The notes: generated by a model not told the origin, from the letters alone. Positions 15,673 through 24,496 are shown, counted from the stretch's first letter. The stretch is 64,000 nucleotides of DNA from Pseudovibrio japonicus (GCF_014651595.1 NZ_BMXE01000001.1:496001-560000); one strand, 5' to 3'. A program made the numbers and translations.

Positions 15673-16840
15673 TGCCCTCCGCTCCGTAACCAACGGCGAT
15701 GCGCTTTTCATCGCGGGAGAGGAAGTCGGCGGCGGTGATGCGATCCCATAGAGCCTTGCGCTCCTGTGCCAACGCTTCCACGGAATCAAGGTCCAGTTCC
15801 AACCTGAGCTGCTCGCCATAGGCGGCAGAGAGCCAGCTGGAAAGTTCAGAAAGAACCCGTGCCGCAAGCGGCACCACGGTGAGGCGCCAGAAGGCGCGGT
15901 TGGCTTCCTGATAATTGGCGTAGGTGTTGTCTCCGGGAATGCCGAGCAGCATGGGTGGCACCCCGAACGCCAGAGCGATTTCACGGGCGGCGACGTTCTT
16001 CAGTTCGATGAAGTCCATGTCCTTTGGCGACATGCCCATTTGCTTCCAGTCCAGACCACCTTCCAGCAACATGGGACGGCCTGCATTTCTCGCTCCCTGA
16101 TAGGAACTCTCCAGCTCCTCCTTCAGGCGGTGGAACTGATCGTCGGTCATGTTCATGGCATCACTTGTGCCGTAGACCAGTGCACCGGTTGGGCAGGCGG
16201 CGTTGTCGAGCAGAGACTTGTTCCACTCGCCAGCGGCGTTGTGAATGTCGAGGGCGATTTGTGCGGCCTCGATGGGTGCGAAACCGTAGTGGTCGTTGAG
16301 CGGGTTGAAGAGCTTGATGTGGAGCACGGGCTGGATCTTATCGCTGGCGTTCTTGCGTAGCTCCACCTTGCGACCGGCCACCTGATACTCGTAGGCCTCC
16401 ACCCAGCCTCCATCATCCACCAGCACCTTCATGCGGTCCGGTCGCAGTGCGTGGAGTTCTTGTGGAACACCGTCCAGCGAGACCGCCTCCACATAGGCGT
16501 TGCCGGAGACCAGCAGGTAGCCATAGACTTCCTCCAGAAACGAGCGCCGCGTTTGGATTTGGGTGGGTTGGTTGAGCAACTCCAGCAGGGGATGGGCTTC
16601 CAACTCCTGTTCGCCAACCTTCAGAATGATAGAGACGTTGGCGGCGGCCTCGGAGATTAGGCGTACACATCGGTAGGCGATCGTGTTTCGCAAATATCCT
16701 TGATTTATCAAGGACTCATAGTTGCGCGGAGTCCAGACGGCTCCCTCGCCAAACCGCATGAAGGCGACGGATTTGGCTCGTGAGGCTTTGCGCTCGGCAA
16801 TTGGTGAGAAAACTGTATCAAGAAGTTGCCTTAACCTCAT
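15662..16840 (-). CDS. GTA gp3-like portal protein
   Basis: A 392-residue phage portal protein of the HK97 family (RcGTA ORFg3, rcc01684). Diagnostic segments are the N-terminal NTIAYRCVRLIS (about 52-63), GNAYVEAVSLDG (114-125), FAPIEAAQIALDIHN (200-214) and FGVPPMLLGIPGDNTYANYQEANRAFW near residue 300. It forms the dodecameric channel for DNA entry. It starts about 180 bp after the large terminase gene and overlaps the following small gene. The reading frame is intact and of normal length. Confidence 0.92.
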   Translation of the reverse strand: MRLRQLLDTVFSPIAERKASRAKSVAFMRFGEGAVWTPRNYESLINQGYLRNTIAYRCVRLISEAAANVSIILKVGEQELEAHPLLELLNQPTQIQTRRSFLEEVYGYLLVSGNAYVEAVSLDGVPQELHALRPDRMKVLVDDGGWVEAYEYQVAGRKVELRKNASDKIQPVLHIKLFNPLNDHYGFAPIEAAQIALDIHNAAGEWNKSLLDNAACPTGALVYGTSDAMNMTDDQFHRLKEELESSYQGARNAGRPMLLEGGLDWKQMGMSPKDMDFIELKNVAAREIALAFGVPPMLLGIPGDNTYANYQEANRAFWRLTVVPLAARVLSELSSWLSAAYGEQLRLELDLDSVEALAQERKALWDRITAADFLSRDEKRIAVGYGAEGNDD

Positions 16841-17021
16841 GAGATCATTACCCTTCTTGCTTCAACTTAATGTTCAGACTCAAGCTTTATGTCGCGCAGC
16901 GGCTATCCTCACAAACAACTTAAGGTTTGCGGCGTAACCTTTGACACTAAAAGGTTTTTGGCAATTATAGGTATCTAGGAATTTATTCCTTCGACCTAAA
17001 ATTGCAGGAGGATTCTTCGTT
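16841..17021 (-). other. Gap between large terminase and portal genes
   Basis: This 181-bp A+T-rich stretch separates the first two head genes. It holds two weak inverted repeats (AGGAAT/ATTCCT and AAGGTT/AACCTT) but no open frame and no convincing terminator. An internal promoter cannot be excluded. Confidence 0.4.
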
Positions 17022-18353
17022 TTAAAGTTTGCGCAGGCGTGGTTTGCCCGCTGGCCGCCGGTTGAGTTCGGTGATGGCCCAGACCAGCGCATCGAGCCGG
17101 TCGGGTGATTTGCCACTACTCAAACCACCAGCTCCGAAGTCGGCCAGCTCGTCTTCCAGCTCCGGAAACACCCCGCAGTGATGGACGCGGCCCTGCTCGT
17201 AAAGTAGTGCAACGGGCTCTGCCCTACGTCGCTTGCTTCTTGTTGCGTGGACCGATTTTACTGGCACGCTGGCGTCCACACTTTCGATGACCTCACGCAC
17301 CATTTCGCCACCCTGATTGACTTCCGCCAGAAGGCAGTTGGCCTCCAATTCGTGATAGAGTTTGATGGCCTGCTCGGCCCATAACGCCGGGCGCAGGCCC
17401 TGTGCGGTTCGGTCTCTTAAGACAAACATTTCCGCTGTCTCATTGATCCCGACCGCAATGATGCCACACGCATCTGCGGACTTGCCGGATGTGGCGGGCG
17501 GATCGATAGCAACCACGATGCGCTTTAAGTCAGGCACCTGTCGCAGCCTGCCAGCCTCGAACCATTTGCGAGCAAACAGGGCATCCTCACGGTCTTCAAT
17601 CAGCTCGCCATCAAGCTCCTGACGGCCCAATCTGGTGCCGCCATATCGCTCAGCCATTTGCTCCAGAAAAGCCTCTGCCAGAAAGGCGGCATTGGCTTTG
17701 GTACCGGCCTTTGTCACGACGGTCCTTTTGTCCTGCAACAGCAGCTTCAGGAGCGGTGTGGACTTGGGTGTCGTGGTTACAAGTTGCTGCGGGCGGCTGC
17801 CGAGGCGCAGGCCAAACTGGAGCATATCAAAGGTCTCTATGGCGTTGCTCCACTTACCTGCTTCATCACACCAAGCGGCATCAAACTGTGGTCCGCGCAG
17901 TGCCTCCGGATCCTCAGAGGAGAACGCGCGCGCCACCGCTCCGTTGGGCCACTCCAGACGGCGACGTGATGGGTTCCACTGCGGTTTTTGTCCGGACGGA
18001 TGGACCGCGAGCAGGCCGGAAATGCCCTCAATCATCACCTCTCGCACATCGGCGTAGGTTTGCCCGACCAGTGCAATATTGCCCGCTGCGGGGCCTGCCC
18101 ACCCCTCCCCGTTCACCTTGCTGCGGACCCACTCTGCCCCTGCTCTGGTTTTGCCTGCACCGCGCCCGCCCATGAGCAGCCACGTGGCCCAGTTTCCGAC
18201 AGGCGCGCGCTGATGAGCGTGCGCAAACAGCTGCCAGTTATGTTGAATAAATCTCAACTCTTCTTTCGTCAGCGACGCGATGAAGTCATTCAGTTTGCCC
18301 TGCGCTACACAGGCTTGCAATGCGCTGCGAAAGCTGTTGTCGCATCTGGTCAT
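17022..18353 (-). CDS. GTA gp2-like large terminase (DNA packaging ATPase/nuclease)
   Basis: A 443-residue large terminase (RcGTA ORFg2, rcc01683). The ATPase Walker A motif GRGAGKT is at 63-69 and the arginine/Walker B region follows (DAAWCDEAGKW). The nuclease domain begins at IVVAIDPPATSGKSADACG near residue 258 with the first catalytic Asp. It pumps host DNA into the heads by headful packaging. The ATG at 18353 has GAGGTGAG just before it. The first 68 bp overlap the end of the small terminase gene in another frame, a normal arrangement here. A GTG one codon earlier is an alternative start. Confidence 0.92.
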   Translation of the reverse strand: MTRCDNSFRSALQACVAQGKLNDFIASLTKEELRFIQHNWQLFAHAHQRAPVGNWATWLLMGGRGAGKTRAGAEWVRSKVNGEGWAGPAAGNIALVGQTYADVREVMIEGISGLLAVHPSGQKPQWNPSRRRLEWPNGAVARAFSSEDPEALRGPQFDAAWCDEAGKWSNAIETFDMLQFGLRLGSRPQQLVTTTPKSTPLLKLLLQDKRTVVTKAGTKANAAFLAEAFLEQMAERYGGTRLGRQELDGELIEDREDALFARKWFEAGRLRQVPDLKRIVVAIDPPATSGKSADACGIIAVGINETAEMFVLRDRTAQGLRPALWAEQAIKLYHELEANCLLAEVNQGGEMVREVIESVDASVPVKSVHATRSKRRRAEPVALLYEQGRVHHCGVFPELEDELADFGAGGLSSGKSPDRLDALVWAITELNRRPAGKPRLRKL

Positions 18354-18798
18354 CACTCACCTCTTCTGAATTAGCCGCAGTGTGGGTGTCCTGCAGCTCG
18401 ATCAGCATATCCAGTGTCTTGGCGAGACTGGTGATGGCCTTGGCGGTCGCATCCATCTCCCCTGCTGCGGACTGCGGATCACCGCTCAGCTTTTTCAGTC
18501 TGGCCTCCAGCGCACTGATCTGTTTTTCAAAGGCGGCGTAAAGGCGGGCAATCATACGCTTGCGCTCTTCGGGCCGAGAGCTGGCGAGCTCCTGTGCCAG
18601 TTGCCATTTGCGCAGCCAGCCTTCACGATTGATCTTGGTGGAGATTGTACTTGCCGGCAGGCCCGTTCGGCGGGCAATCTCGGCAATGGAAAACGGCTCT
18701 TCTTCCACCATGCGGCGGACGACTTGCCAGACTTCGGTGGGCACACGCAGCCGTGTGGCCTGCTCATCTTCCTGCTCGGGGTCTTGCTGTTCTGACAT
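18286..18798 (-). CDS. GTA gp1-like small terminase
   Basis: First gene of the gene transfer agent operon, 170 residues from the ATG at 18798, which has an excellent AGGAGGGGAG ribosome site. The N-terminal region is acidic. A helix-turn-helix lies at about residues 36-57 (FSIAEIARRTGLPASTIS), followed by long charged helices typical of phage small terminases. It corresponds to RcGTA ORFg1 (rcc01682), which has been shown in that system to be a TerS with weak or non-specific DNA binding, consistent with random packaging. Its mRNA leader contains a terminator-like hairpin and a promoter. Confidence 0.8.
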   Translation of the reverse strand: MSEQQDPEQEDEQATRLRVPTEVWQVVRRMVEEEPFSIAEIARRTGLPASTISTKINREGWLRKWQLAQELASSRPEERKRMIARLYAAFEKQISALEARLKKLSGDPQSAAGEMDATAKAITSLAKTLDMLIELQDTHTAANSEEVSDDQMRQQLSQRIASLCSAGQTE

Positions 18799-18813
18799 CT
18801 CCCCTCCTGTCAC

Positions 18814-18918
18814 TCAGGCACAAAAAAAGCTGCCCGTTGAAACAAGGGACAGCTGGTCAGAGATCTTAAAATGTTGTGCGGTTAGAAAGTGAAAAGTTGC
18901 CTTTAGCGGCTCACTCAC
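18814..18918 (-). other. Possible 34-codon leader ORF over the GTA terminator
   Basis: A GTG-initiated frame on the minus strand runs from 18918 through the terminator hairpin and stops at TGA just before the small terminase ribosome site. A GAGAAAG stretch lies upstream of the GTG. Translation of such a leader could prevent hairpin formation. Nothing else supports its expression, so it is listed as a candidate only. Confidence 0.2.
18822..18854 (-). terminator. Intrinsic-terminator hairpin in the GTA operon leader
   Basis: On the minus strand AGCTG-t-CCC-TTG, a TTT loop, CAA-c-GGG-CAGCT forms an 11-bp stem with one bulged base on each side, followed directly by seven T. It is only about 24 nt upstream of the small terminase ATG and downstream of a promoter, so transcripts of the GTA operon must read through it. 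This is the layout of an attenuator. The nearest upstream gene on the strand ends about 345 bp away, making it less likely to be that gene's own terminator. Confidence 0.7.
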
Positions 18919-18938
18919 ACTTTCTCTAGCATGCCAAA

Positions 18939-18967
18939 ACACTAGCAAAGCAGCGCTGCGATGTCAA
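18939..18967 (-). promoter_or_regulatory. Sigma70-type promoter for the GTA operon
   Basis: On the minus strand a perfect -35 hexamer TTGACA (18962-18967) is separated by exactly 17 bp from TAGTGT (18939-18944), a fair -10. Transcription would begin near 18932, giving a leader of about 135 nt before the small terminase gene. No other good promoter is seen between this point and the ATG. In Rhodobacter the equivalent operon is activated by GafA; no binding site can be named here. Confidence 0.55.
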
Positions 18968-19198
18968 GATTATATTCCTAGCGCTTGGTACCCAAAGACG
19001 CATGGACACTTATCCCCGTTCCGCGCTAGGATTGCGTGTAATTCAATTTTGAATAAAGAAAGAAGTAAAGCTTTGATGGGACACTCAAAACGCGCAGAGC
19101 GATGTGGCCCTGCGCTGGTTGTGTTGCTTTTAAAGTTTTGAGTTATACCCGCTTCCCCCTTGTGGAGAAGTTCCTGAGATTAAACGTAATTTGCAGGA
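18968..19198. other. Non-coding stretch between ycgN-like gene and GTA promoter
   Basis: About 230 bp with no supported gene. It is A+T-richer than the surrounding genes. I see no clear terminator for the YcgN-like gene and no RNA gene. Confidence 0.5.
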
Positions 19199-19678
19199 TC
19201 AGTCCTTGGTATATTCTTCATCCGGCCAGTCGACGAGGTAGTTTTCGTAGTCCTCTGGCTCCATACCATCTTCACTGATGGTTTTGTCTTTTGCGGAGAT
19301 TCCGGCGTCATGAACGCTTTGCGGATCTTTTGAGACAAGAGGATGCCACCAGTACAGGTCCTTGCCTTCACGGATCAAACGATACGCGCATGTTGGCGGT
19401 AACCATTTCAAAGTTCTTACTGTTTCTGGCGAAAGCTGAACGCAATCGGGCACAGTTTCAAAGCGCCGTTCATAGTTTTTGCACCTACATGTGGTTCCAT
19501 CGAGCAGAGTGCACGCGACGCTTGTCCAGTAGATTGCGCCAGTGTCCCAATCTTCCAGCTTGTTCAGGCAGCAGCGTCCACAACCATCGCAGAGGGACTC
19601 CCATTCTTCGGGGGTCATCTCTTCAAGGGTTTTCGTCTGCCAAAAAGGGCGGTGACTCTCAGAGTTTACGGATACCAT
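19199..19678 (-). CDS. YcgN-family cysteine cluster protein (UPF0260)
   Basis: A 159-residue member of the YcgN/UPF0260 family. The family cysteine cluster is plain: CDGCGRCC at about residues 30-37, then the single Cys in VACTLL, the CRC motif near residue 65, CVQL near 79 and PTCAYRL near 96. Such clusters probably bind a metal ion; no activity is established. Near the end WHPLVS and a Glu/Asp-rich tail are also typical. It is divergent from the penicillin-binding protein gene, sharing about 120 bp of upstream DNA. Confidence 0.88.
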   Translation of the reverse strand: MVSVNSESHRPFWQTKTLEEMTPEEWESLCDGCGRCCLNKLEDWDTGAIYWTSVACTLLDGTTCRCKNYERRFETVPDCVQLSPETVRTLKWLPPTCAYRLIREGKDLYWWHPLVSKDPQSVHDAGISAKDKTISEDGMEPEDYENYLVDWPDEEYTKD

Positions 19679-19802
19679 TTATGTCGTTCTCATTGCAAAA
19701 TCCGATGGGAATATCGCGAGTGGGTCGTTGCAAGTTTTTCGGTTTGGTTCATAGTTCCCCCCTGTGTCATCAGGGGTGTGACCGGTACTACGGGTAATCA
19801 GT

Positions 19803-22040
19803 TTGGAAGAGAACTCTGATAACAGCGAAAAGCAGAATGTCACGGAAAATTCTGCCGATACTGTGAAAAAAAAGGGTAAGGGGCGATCTTTTTCGCTCCA
19901 TGATCTATCTCAGCGCATGCTTGCAACCGATGCATGGCTGGATTCTGCGCTCTTTCACACGTCACAGTGGCTTGGCGCCTTCTTTCGCGAATACTCTGCC
20001 TTCATGCGCCGGTTTGCACCGCGCGGGGCTACCAAGTTCATTGCGGGACTGGCTTCCGAGGGGTTGACCTATTGCGCCTTCGGGTTCCTGATCCTGCTAG
20101 CCTTCGCGCAGCCTGCCTTTAAGGAGACGGAGCGCTCAGACTGGAAAACGACCTCCGACTTCTCTGTGAGCTTTTTTGACCGGTTCGGAAACCCGATCGG
20201 CAAACGTGGCATCTTGCTGAACGACAAAATTCCGCTGGACGAGATTCCTGACCACGTGATCCAGGCCACCCTTGCGACCGAAGACAGACGGTTCTTTCTT
20301 CACCTGGGAATTGACTTTGTTGGTACCTTTCGCGCGATGGTGGAGAACGTGAAAGCGCGCTCTGTTGTGCAGGGTGGCTCGTCAATTACACAGCAGCTCG
20401 CAAAAAACCTGTTCCTTTCAAACGAACGCACATTACAACGCAAAATCAAGGAAGCTTATCTCGCCCTGTGGCTTGAGATGAACCTTTCGAAGCGAGAAAT
20501 CCTCAAATTGTACCTTGATCGCGCCTACATGGGCGCGGGGACATTTGGCGTGGCGGCTGCCTCTGAATTTTACTTCGGCAAAGACGTTCGCGAAATTTCG
20601 CTTGCAGAAGCTGCAATGCTAGCAGGGCTTTACAAGGCACCTTCCAAGTACGCCCCGCACAAAAACCTGCCTGCCGCCCGTGCCCGTGCCAATGAAGTAC
20701 TGACGAATATCGTGCAGGCTGGCTTCATGACCGAAGGACAAGTTATTGGCGCGCGGCGTAATCCGGCAGACCCCATTGACCGGACAAAAAGCCAGGCGCC
20801 GGATCATTATCTCGACTGGGCCTACGAAAAGGTGAAGGAACTTGCCGCGCAATACCCGGAGCTTAGTACCGACAGGGTAATATCTGTTCGCACCACCCTT
20901 GATCCCGGGTTGCAGCGGGAAGCGGTTGAACAGGTTGAAAGCACGTTGCGCCAATACGGCAGCCGCTACGGTGTTGAAGAAGCGGCCATGACAGTTATCA
21001 CCATCGACGGCGCTGTTCGCGCCATGGTGGGTGGACGTGACTATGATGAAAGCCAGTTCAACCGTGCGACCGATGCGCTACGCCAACCAGGCTCATCCTT
21101 TAAGCCATTCGTTTACATGACCGCCTTCCTGAACGGCTATGAGACCGAGAGTGTTGTTCGTGATCGGCCCATCAACATTGGCGGCTGGAGCCCGCGCAAT
21201 TATACCCGTGGCTATGCTGGTCCGGTGACCCTAAAGACGGCGCTTACAAAGTCAATCAACACCATTCCCGTGCAGCTGGCGCAGGCAATCGGGCGTGATA
21301 AAATTGCGACCACTGCCTATATGATGGGCATCAACAGCGAACTGAAGATCACCCGTGCCATGCCTCTTGGGGTTGGTGAGGTGACGGTGCTTGATATGAC
21401 AAGCTCCTATGCCTCGTTTGCCTCCGGGGGGATAAAGGTTGATCCATACGCTGTTCTGGAGCTGCGCAATTCAAAAGGCGAATTGTTATATAGTCATGAC
21501 CGTGATGCGGGGCCAGCCCTGAGGATCCTGCCATTTGATAAGGTGGCAATGATGAACGATATTCTGGTCAATGTGGTGGAACGTGGCACGGGCCGCCGCG
21601 CCCAACTGGAGGGTATTACGGCAGCGGGCAAGACGGGCACAACACAGGCCTACCGGGATGCATGGTATGTGGGTTATACGGGCAATCTGGCCGCTGCGGT
21701 CTGGTTTGGCAACGATGACTTTACGTCCACGCGCCGCATGACCGGTGGTAGCCTGCCCGCAATGACCTGGGGCAACTTCATGAAGGTGGCACACCAAGGA
21801 TTGGAGCTGAAGGCTATGCCCGGTGTGGAGGCGCCTCCAGGCAAGGACGTTATTGCCGCCAACGGGCTTACGGATCACGAAGAGACAGGGCCGCCGGAGC
21901 AGCTCAACAAGACCTCACAGCAAGTTCTGGAAGCGCTTGGGAAACGGCTGCGTTCGCTTCCATTCAACAATTTTTCTCAGTCAAACGTACAGGCCCGTTT
22001 GGGTTCTGACGCTCAGGCGGATATGACTTATACCCGATGA
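19803..22040 (+). CDS. Class A penicillin-binding protein (PBP1-type)
   Basis: A bifunctional peptidoglycan synthase of 745 residues: cytoplasmic N-terminus, one membrane anchor at about 87-106, glycosyltransferase domain with EDRRF near 159 and GGSSITQQLAKN near 195, then the transpeptidase domain with active Ser431 in SSFK, the SxN motif (SIN) near 485, and KTGT at 610-613. It polymerises lipid II and cross-links stem peptides in the periplasm. The start is a TTG at 19803, because no ATG or GTG lies between the upstream in-frame stop and this point; a weak ribosome site leaves the exact start open. Its stop overlaps the next gene by 4 bp, so the three genes through 23325 probably form one operon. 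Confidence 0.9.
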   Translation: MEENSDNSEKQNVTENSADTVKKKGKGRSFSLHDLSQRMLATDAWLDSALFHTSQWLGAFFREYSAFMRRFAPRGATKFIAGLASEGLTYCAFGFLILLAFAQPAFKETERSDWKTTSDFSVSFFDRFGNPIGKRGILLNDKIPLDEIPDHVIQATLATEDRRFFLHLGIDFVGTFRAMVENVKARSVVQGGSSITQQLAKNLFLSNERTLQRKIKEAYLALWLEMNLSKREILKLYLDRAYMGAGTFGVAAASEFYFGKDVREISLAEAAMLAGLYKAPSKYAPHKNLPAARARANEVLTNIVQAGFMTEGQVIGARRNPADPIDRTKSQAPDHYLDWAYEKVKELAAQYPELSTDRVISVRTTLDPGLQREAVEQVESTLRQYGSRYGVEEAAMTVITIDGAVRAMVGGRDYDESQFNRATDALRQPGSSFKPFVYMTAFLNGYETESVVRDRPINIGGWSPRNYTRGYAGPVTLKTALTKSINTIPVQLAQAIGRDKIATTAYMMGINSELKITRAMPLGVGEVTVLDMTSSYASFASGGIKVDPYAVLELRNSKGELLYSHDRDAGPALRILPFDKVAMMNDILVNVVERGTGRRAQLEGITAAGKTGTTQAYRDAWYVGYTGNLAAAVWFGNDDFTSTRRMTGGSLPAMTWGNFMKVAHQGLELKAMPGVEAPPGKDVIAANGLTDHEETGPPEQLNKTSQQVLEALGKRLRSLPFNNFSQSNVQARLGSDAQADMTYTR

Positions 22041-22738
22041 CACATACCCCGCACATGCCTTTGGTGGCTGTTCCTGAACCGGAAACCACCCAGATTTATG
22101 ACGGAGAGACCTCCTGGCAAAAGCCTTGGCCGCGTATTTCGCCATTGCTTTACAAAGCGCCGTTTTTCTCGTTTTGGCCTTTTGTACTCTCTATCGTCAT
22201 TGCGTTGATTGTGGGGATAGGCAGTGCCTATCTTTCGCTGAACCGTGGTTCTCCGTTCAGCGCGCTTGAGAGCGGCGTCTGGGTTGGGCATCCACATGCG
22301 GGAACGATTGACAGCGACCCTTACAGTACAGCGATCTTTGCACGCACGGGCCGTGTTCCGCTGGGGAGCGGTGAAGGCATTGCGTTCTACGCCGCTTTTG
22401 ATGACAGCGGACGGGTGCTAGATCCCCAATGTCATTACAGAATTTCCGGCAGAGTGCCTTCCACACGGCTTTGGACGATCACTGCACTGAACAATGCATT
22501 GGAACTGCTTGCAACGGATGCGGGACGAGCCTCGCTGCACAGCCATGGTATGCTCATGGATCACACAGGGACATTTTCGATAGACGTTGCTCCTGAAGCG
22601 CGTCCGGGAAACTGGCTGCCAACCGGGGGGAATAGCGGACTGGTGTTTGCCATGCGGCTCTATGATATTCCCTATACGACCGGTGCCGGTTTAAGCGCGC
22701 CTGTGATGCCTGCCGTTGAATTGGTGGGCTGCAAATGA
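22037..22738 (+). CDS. Membrane-anchored DUF1214-type protein
   Basis: A 233-residue protein with one transmembrane segment at about 48-72 (FWPFVLSIVIALIVGIGSAY) and a periplasmic domain. The domain shows the DUF1214 pattern: DPYSTAIFARTGRVPLGSGEGIAFYA, CHYRISG, TRLWTITALN, FSIDVAPEARPGNWLPT and LRLY-like MRLYD. DUF1214 is usually the C-terminal half of large DUF1254 proteins; here it is a separate protein. It overlaps the PBP gene upstream and the DUF1254-like gene downstream by 4 bp each, which suggests a role linked to cell-envelope synthesis. Function is unknown. Confidence 0.8.
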   Translation: MTHTPHMPLVAVPEPETTQIYDGETSWQKPWPRISPLLYKAPFFSFWPFVLSIVIALIVGIGSAYLSLNRGSPFSALESGVWVGHPHAGTIDSDPYSTAIFARTGRVPLGSGEGIAFYAAFDDSGRVLDPQCHYRISGRVPSTRLWTITALNNALELLATDAGRASLHSHGMLMDHTGTFSIDVAPEARPGNWLPTGGNSGLVFAMRLYDIPYTTGAGLSAPVMPAVELVGCK

Positions 22739-23325
22739 ACGACCTCCTCAAAAAACTGCAGGACTTTTACATCTCGCCTCGATGGATTTTGTGGGGCATC
22801 GGCGGATTGCTGGTCGCGGGGATAATTCATGTGTCGATCGTCTTAAGCGTTCCAGGCTATGTTCCTGACTCGCCCTATGACAGGGTTGGCGGTTTTGGTG
22901 CGGACCGGAATTTTCAGGTGCTTCCACCAATCCTTCCACGAAGTGAACCGCTGCCTGATCTTGATCCATCTATGCGCCATGCGATCTGCCGTTATTCCCT
23001 TGAGAACGGCCCGTTGATCATCAACACGTATGCCCCCTCGCCGTTCTGGTCGCTGGGACTATTTAATGAAAATGGGCAGGTGACTTACAGCCTTAATGAC
23101 AAGACTTCGGAGGGCGAAGCTGTGCGTATGCTGGTACTGACGCCGCAGCAGCTTTCCATCTTACGCGAGAACCCGCCTGATGATCTGGAAGAGATGATTG
23201 TTGTGGAGACGGATGAACTGAAGGGCTTTGCGTTGTTCAGAGCTTTTGTGCCATCCAACGCGTATCTGCCACAAATCTCGCAGGCTTTGCACTCAGCGAC
23301 TTGTTCCGACCTGCCACGGATCTAG
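22735..23325 (+). CDS. Membrane-anchored DUF1254-type protein
   Basis: A 196-residue protein with an N-terminal transmembrane anchor (about 16-38, ILWGIGGLLVAGIIHVSIVL) and a periplasmic domain containing FQVLPP, CRYSLENGPLIINTYAPSPFWSLGLFNENGQ and LVLTPQQL. This matches the small stand-alone DUF1254-like proteins that follow DUF1214 proteins in Hyphomicrobiales. It presumably pairs with the DUF1214 protein encoded just before it. It ends 14 bp from the convergent lipoprotein gene; no terminator is evident between them. Confidence 0.78.
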   Translation: MNDLLKKLQDFYISPRWILWGIGGLLVAGIIHVSIVLSVPGYVPDSPYDRVGGFGADRNFQVLPPILPRSEPLPDLDPSMRHAICRYSLENGPLIINTYAPSPFWSLGLFNENGQVTYSLNDKTSEGEAVRMLVLTPQQLSILRENPPDDLEEMIVVETDELKGFALFRAFVPSNAYLPQISQALHSATCSDLPRI

Positions 23326-23338
23326 AGCAAACTTCCCC

Positions 23339-24256
23339 CTATTTTTGCGGCGCTGGTCTTTCCAGTCCCCATCCTGTGAAGATGCGTGATGTTTTGGCGA
23401 TCTGTTCTTCGCGAGGTTTCTCAGGCGCATAACACTTTGAGGGCAGCTCTTCATAGGTCCGGCGGAGCTGTTCATAGGCCTTGGCTGCGTCCCACTGTCG
23501 CCGCGCTGACGGGGTCTCCACTTCCAGGGCGTTGAGTGCAATCTGGTAGGCTTGCAGGCGGCGTCCTGTTGCGCCCAGAACCCAGTCCACAAAGGACTTA
23601 TTCTCGTTCACTCTCGCCTTTACTCCCGTTGCAAACTGCGGATTAACGTCCTGTTGGCGCGCAAGAGCAGCCTGACGTTCTTGGTCCGTAATCAGCACCT
23701 GCTGCGCAATCTTACAAAATGGCAGTAGCAGCTTTTCATCCGACTTCATGTCGTTGATTAAGCGATTATAGCGCGTTTCGCTGGAGCGGTATTTATCTGA
23801 GCGTAGATAAATATAATAGATTGAAGGGTTTATGGTCGCGTATGGATCTTTCAGAAGCCCCTGCCGTTTCAGCTGAGCCTTACTAGCGCCAACCCAATCT
23901 TCAGAGTTGGGCGGAACAACAAGGGTCCACCCGCGATCTCTCAGCTCTTTTTCCTGATCGGTCTGGTTGAGATTGGAGACATTCTGCTTTTGGGAATAGC
24001 GATAGAGCATCCCCGCATCTTCCGCAACGCGGTCATGCAGGACATTGGGCGCGGCCCGCCCAAAATCTCCGGTCGGCCTGGAACAGGCGCCGAGCAGGAT
24101 AGCGGTTGAGGAGACGACGAGAAGAGACACCATCAAGGATGGTTTTGAGCTGGACCTTGCTGCAGACCAGGATCCATCGCGTGTTGTGCGCGCAAAGGCA
24201 TCACCTTTGTCGATCAAGCCTGATTTCCTGACTTCGCCCATGACTCTCAATCCCAT
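23339..24256 (-). CDS. Lipoprotein of unknown function
   Basis: A frame of up to 305 residues. A lipoprotein signal with lipobox Leu-Gly-Ala-Cys lies at residues 55-58, after a hydrophobic run MVSLLVVSSTAILL. The true start may be the internal Met at residue 42 (24133) or Met6, since a 57-residue leader would be unusual, but Arg/Lys residues needed before the hydrophobic core lie upstream of Met42. The mature part is charged and helical, with many Lys, Arg and Gln, and has two Cys near 205 and 282. I do not recognise the family. It is convergent with the PBP operon. Confidence 0.65.
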   Translation of the reverse strand: MGLRVMGEVRKSGLIDKGDAFARTTRDGSWSAARSSSKPSLMVSLLVVSSTAILLGACSRPTGDFGRAAPNVLHDRVAEDAGMLYRYSQKQNVSNLNQTDQEKELRDRGWTLVVPPNSEDWVGASKAQLKRQGLLKDPYATINPSIYYIYLRSDKYRSSETRYNRLINDMKSDEKLLLPFCKIAQQVLITDQERQAALARQQDVNPQFATGVKARVNENKSFVDWVLGATGRRLQAYQIALNALEVETPSARRQWDAAKAYEQLRRTYEELPSKCYAPEKPREEQIAKTSRIFTGWGLERPAPQK

Positions 24257-24295
24257 TACCTCAGTACTGGGAATACAGGCATTGAACGCAGGATG

Positions 24296-24496
24296 CTAGT
24301 CCCTCTCGTATTCCGAGTATTCTTCTACAACGCGAATAATACCAATACGATTGTGGGAGACTCTTCCTGTAGGTAGGTGCTGGACCCCCGGGAACATGTG
24401 AATTTGCGCCGATGGAGCCTGTCGATCATAAGCGCGGCGTATCTGTATTGGCTGCCTTCGTGACCGCTCAGTCACAAGATCATGAAGTGTACCCAT
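24296..24496 (-). CDS. Small basic protein, unknown
   Basis: A 66-residue frame starting at an ATG with a good GAGGA ribosome site seven bases upstream. The product is rich in Arg, His and Gln and has no hydrophobic segment. It lies 39 bp upstream of the lipoprotein gene on the same strand. The ribosome site favours a real small gene, but no family is recognised and codon content is not decisive. Confidence 0.4.
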   Translation of the reverse strand: MGTLHDLVTERSRRQPIQIRRAYDRQAPSAQIHMFPGVQHLPTGRVSHNRIGIIRVVEEYSEYERD

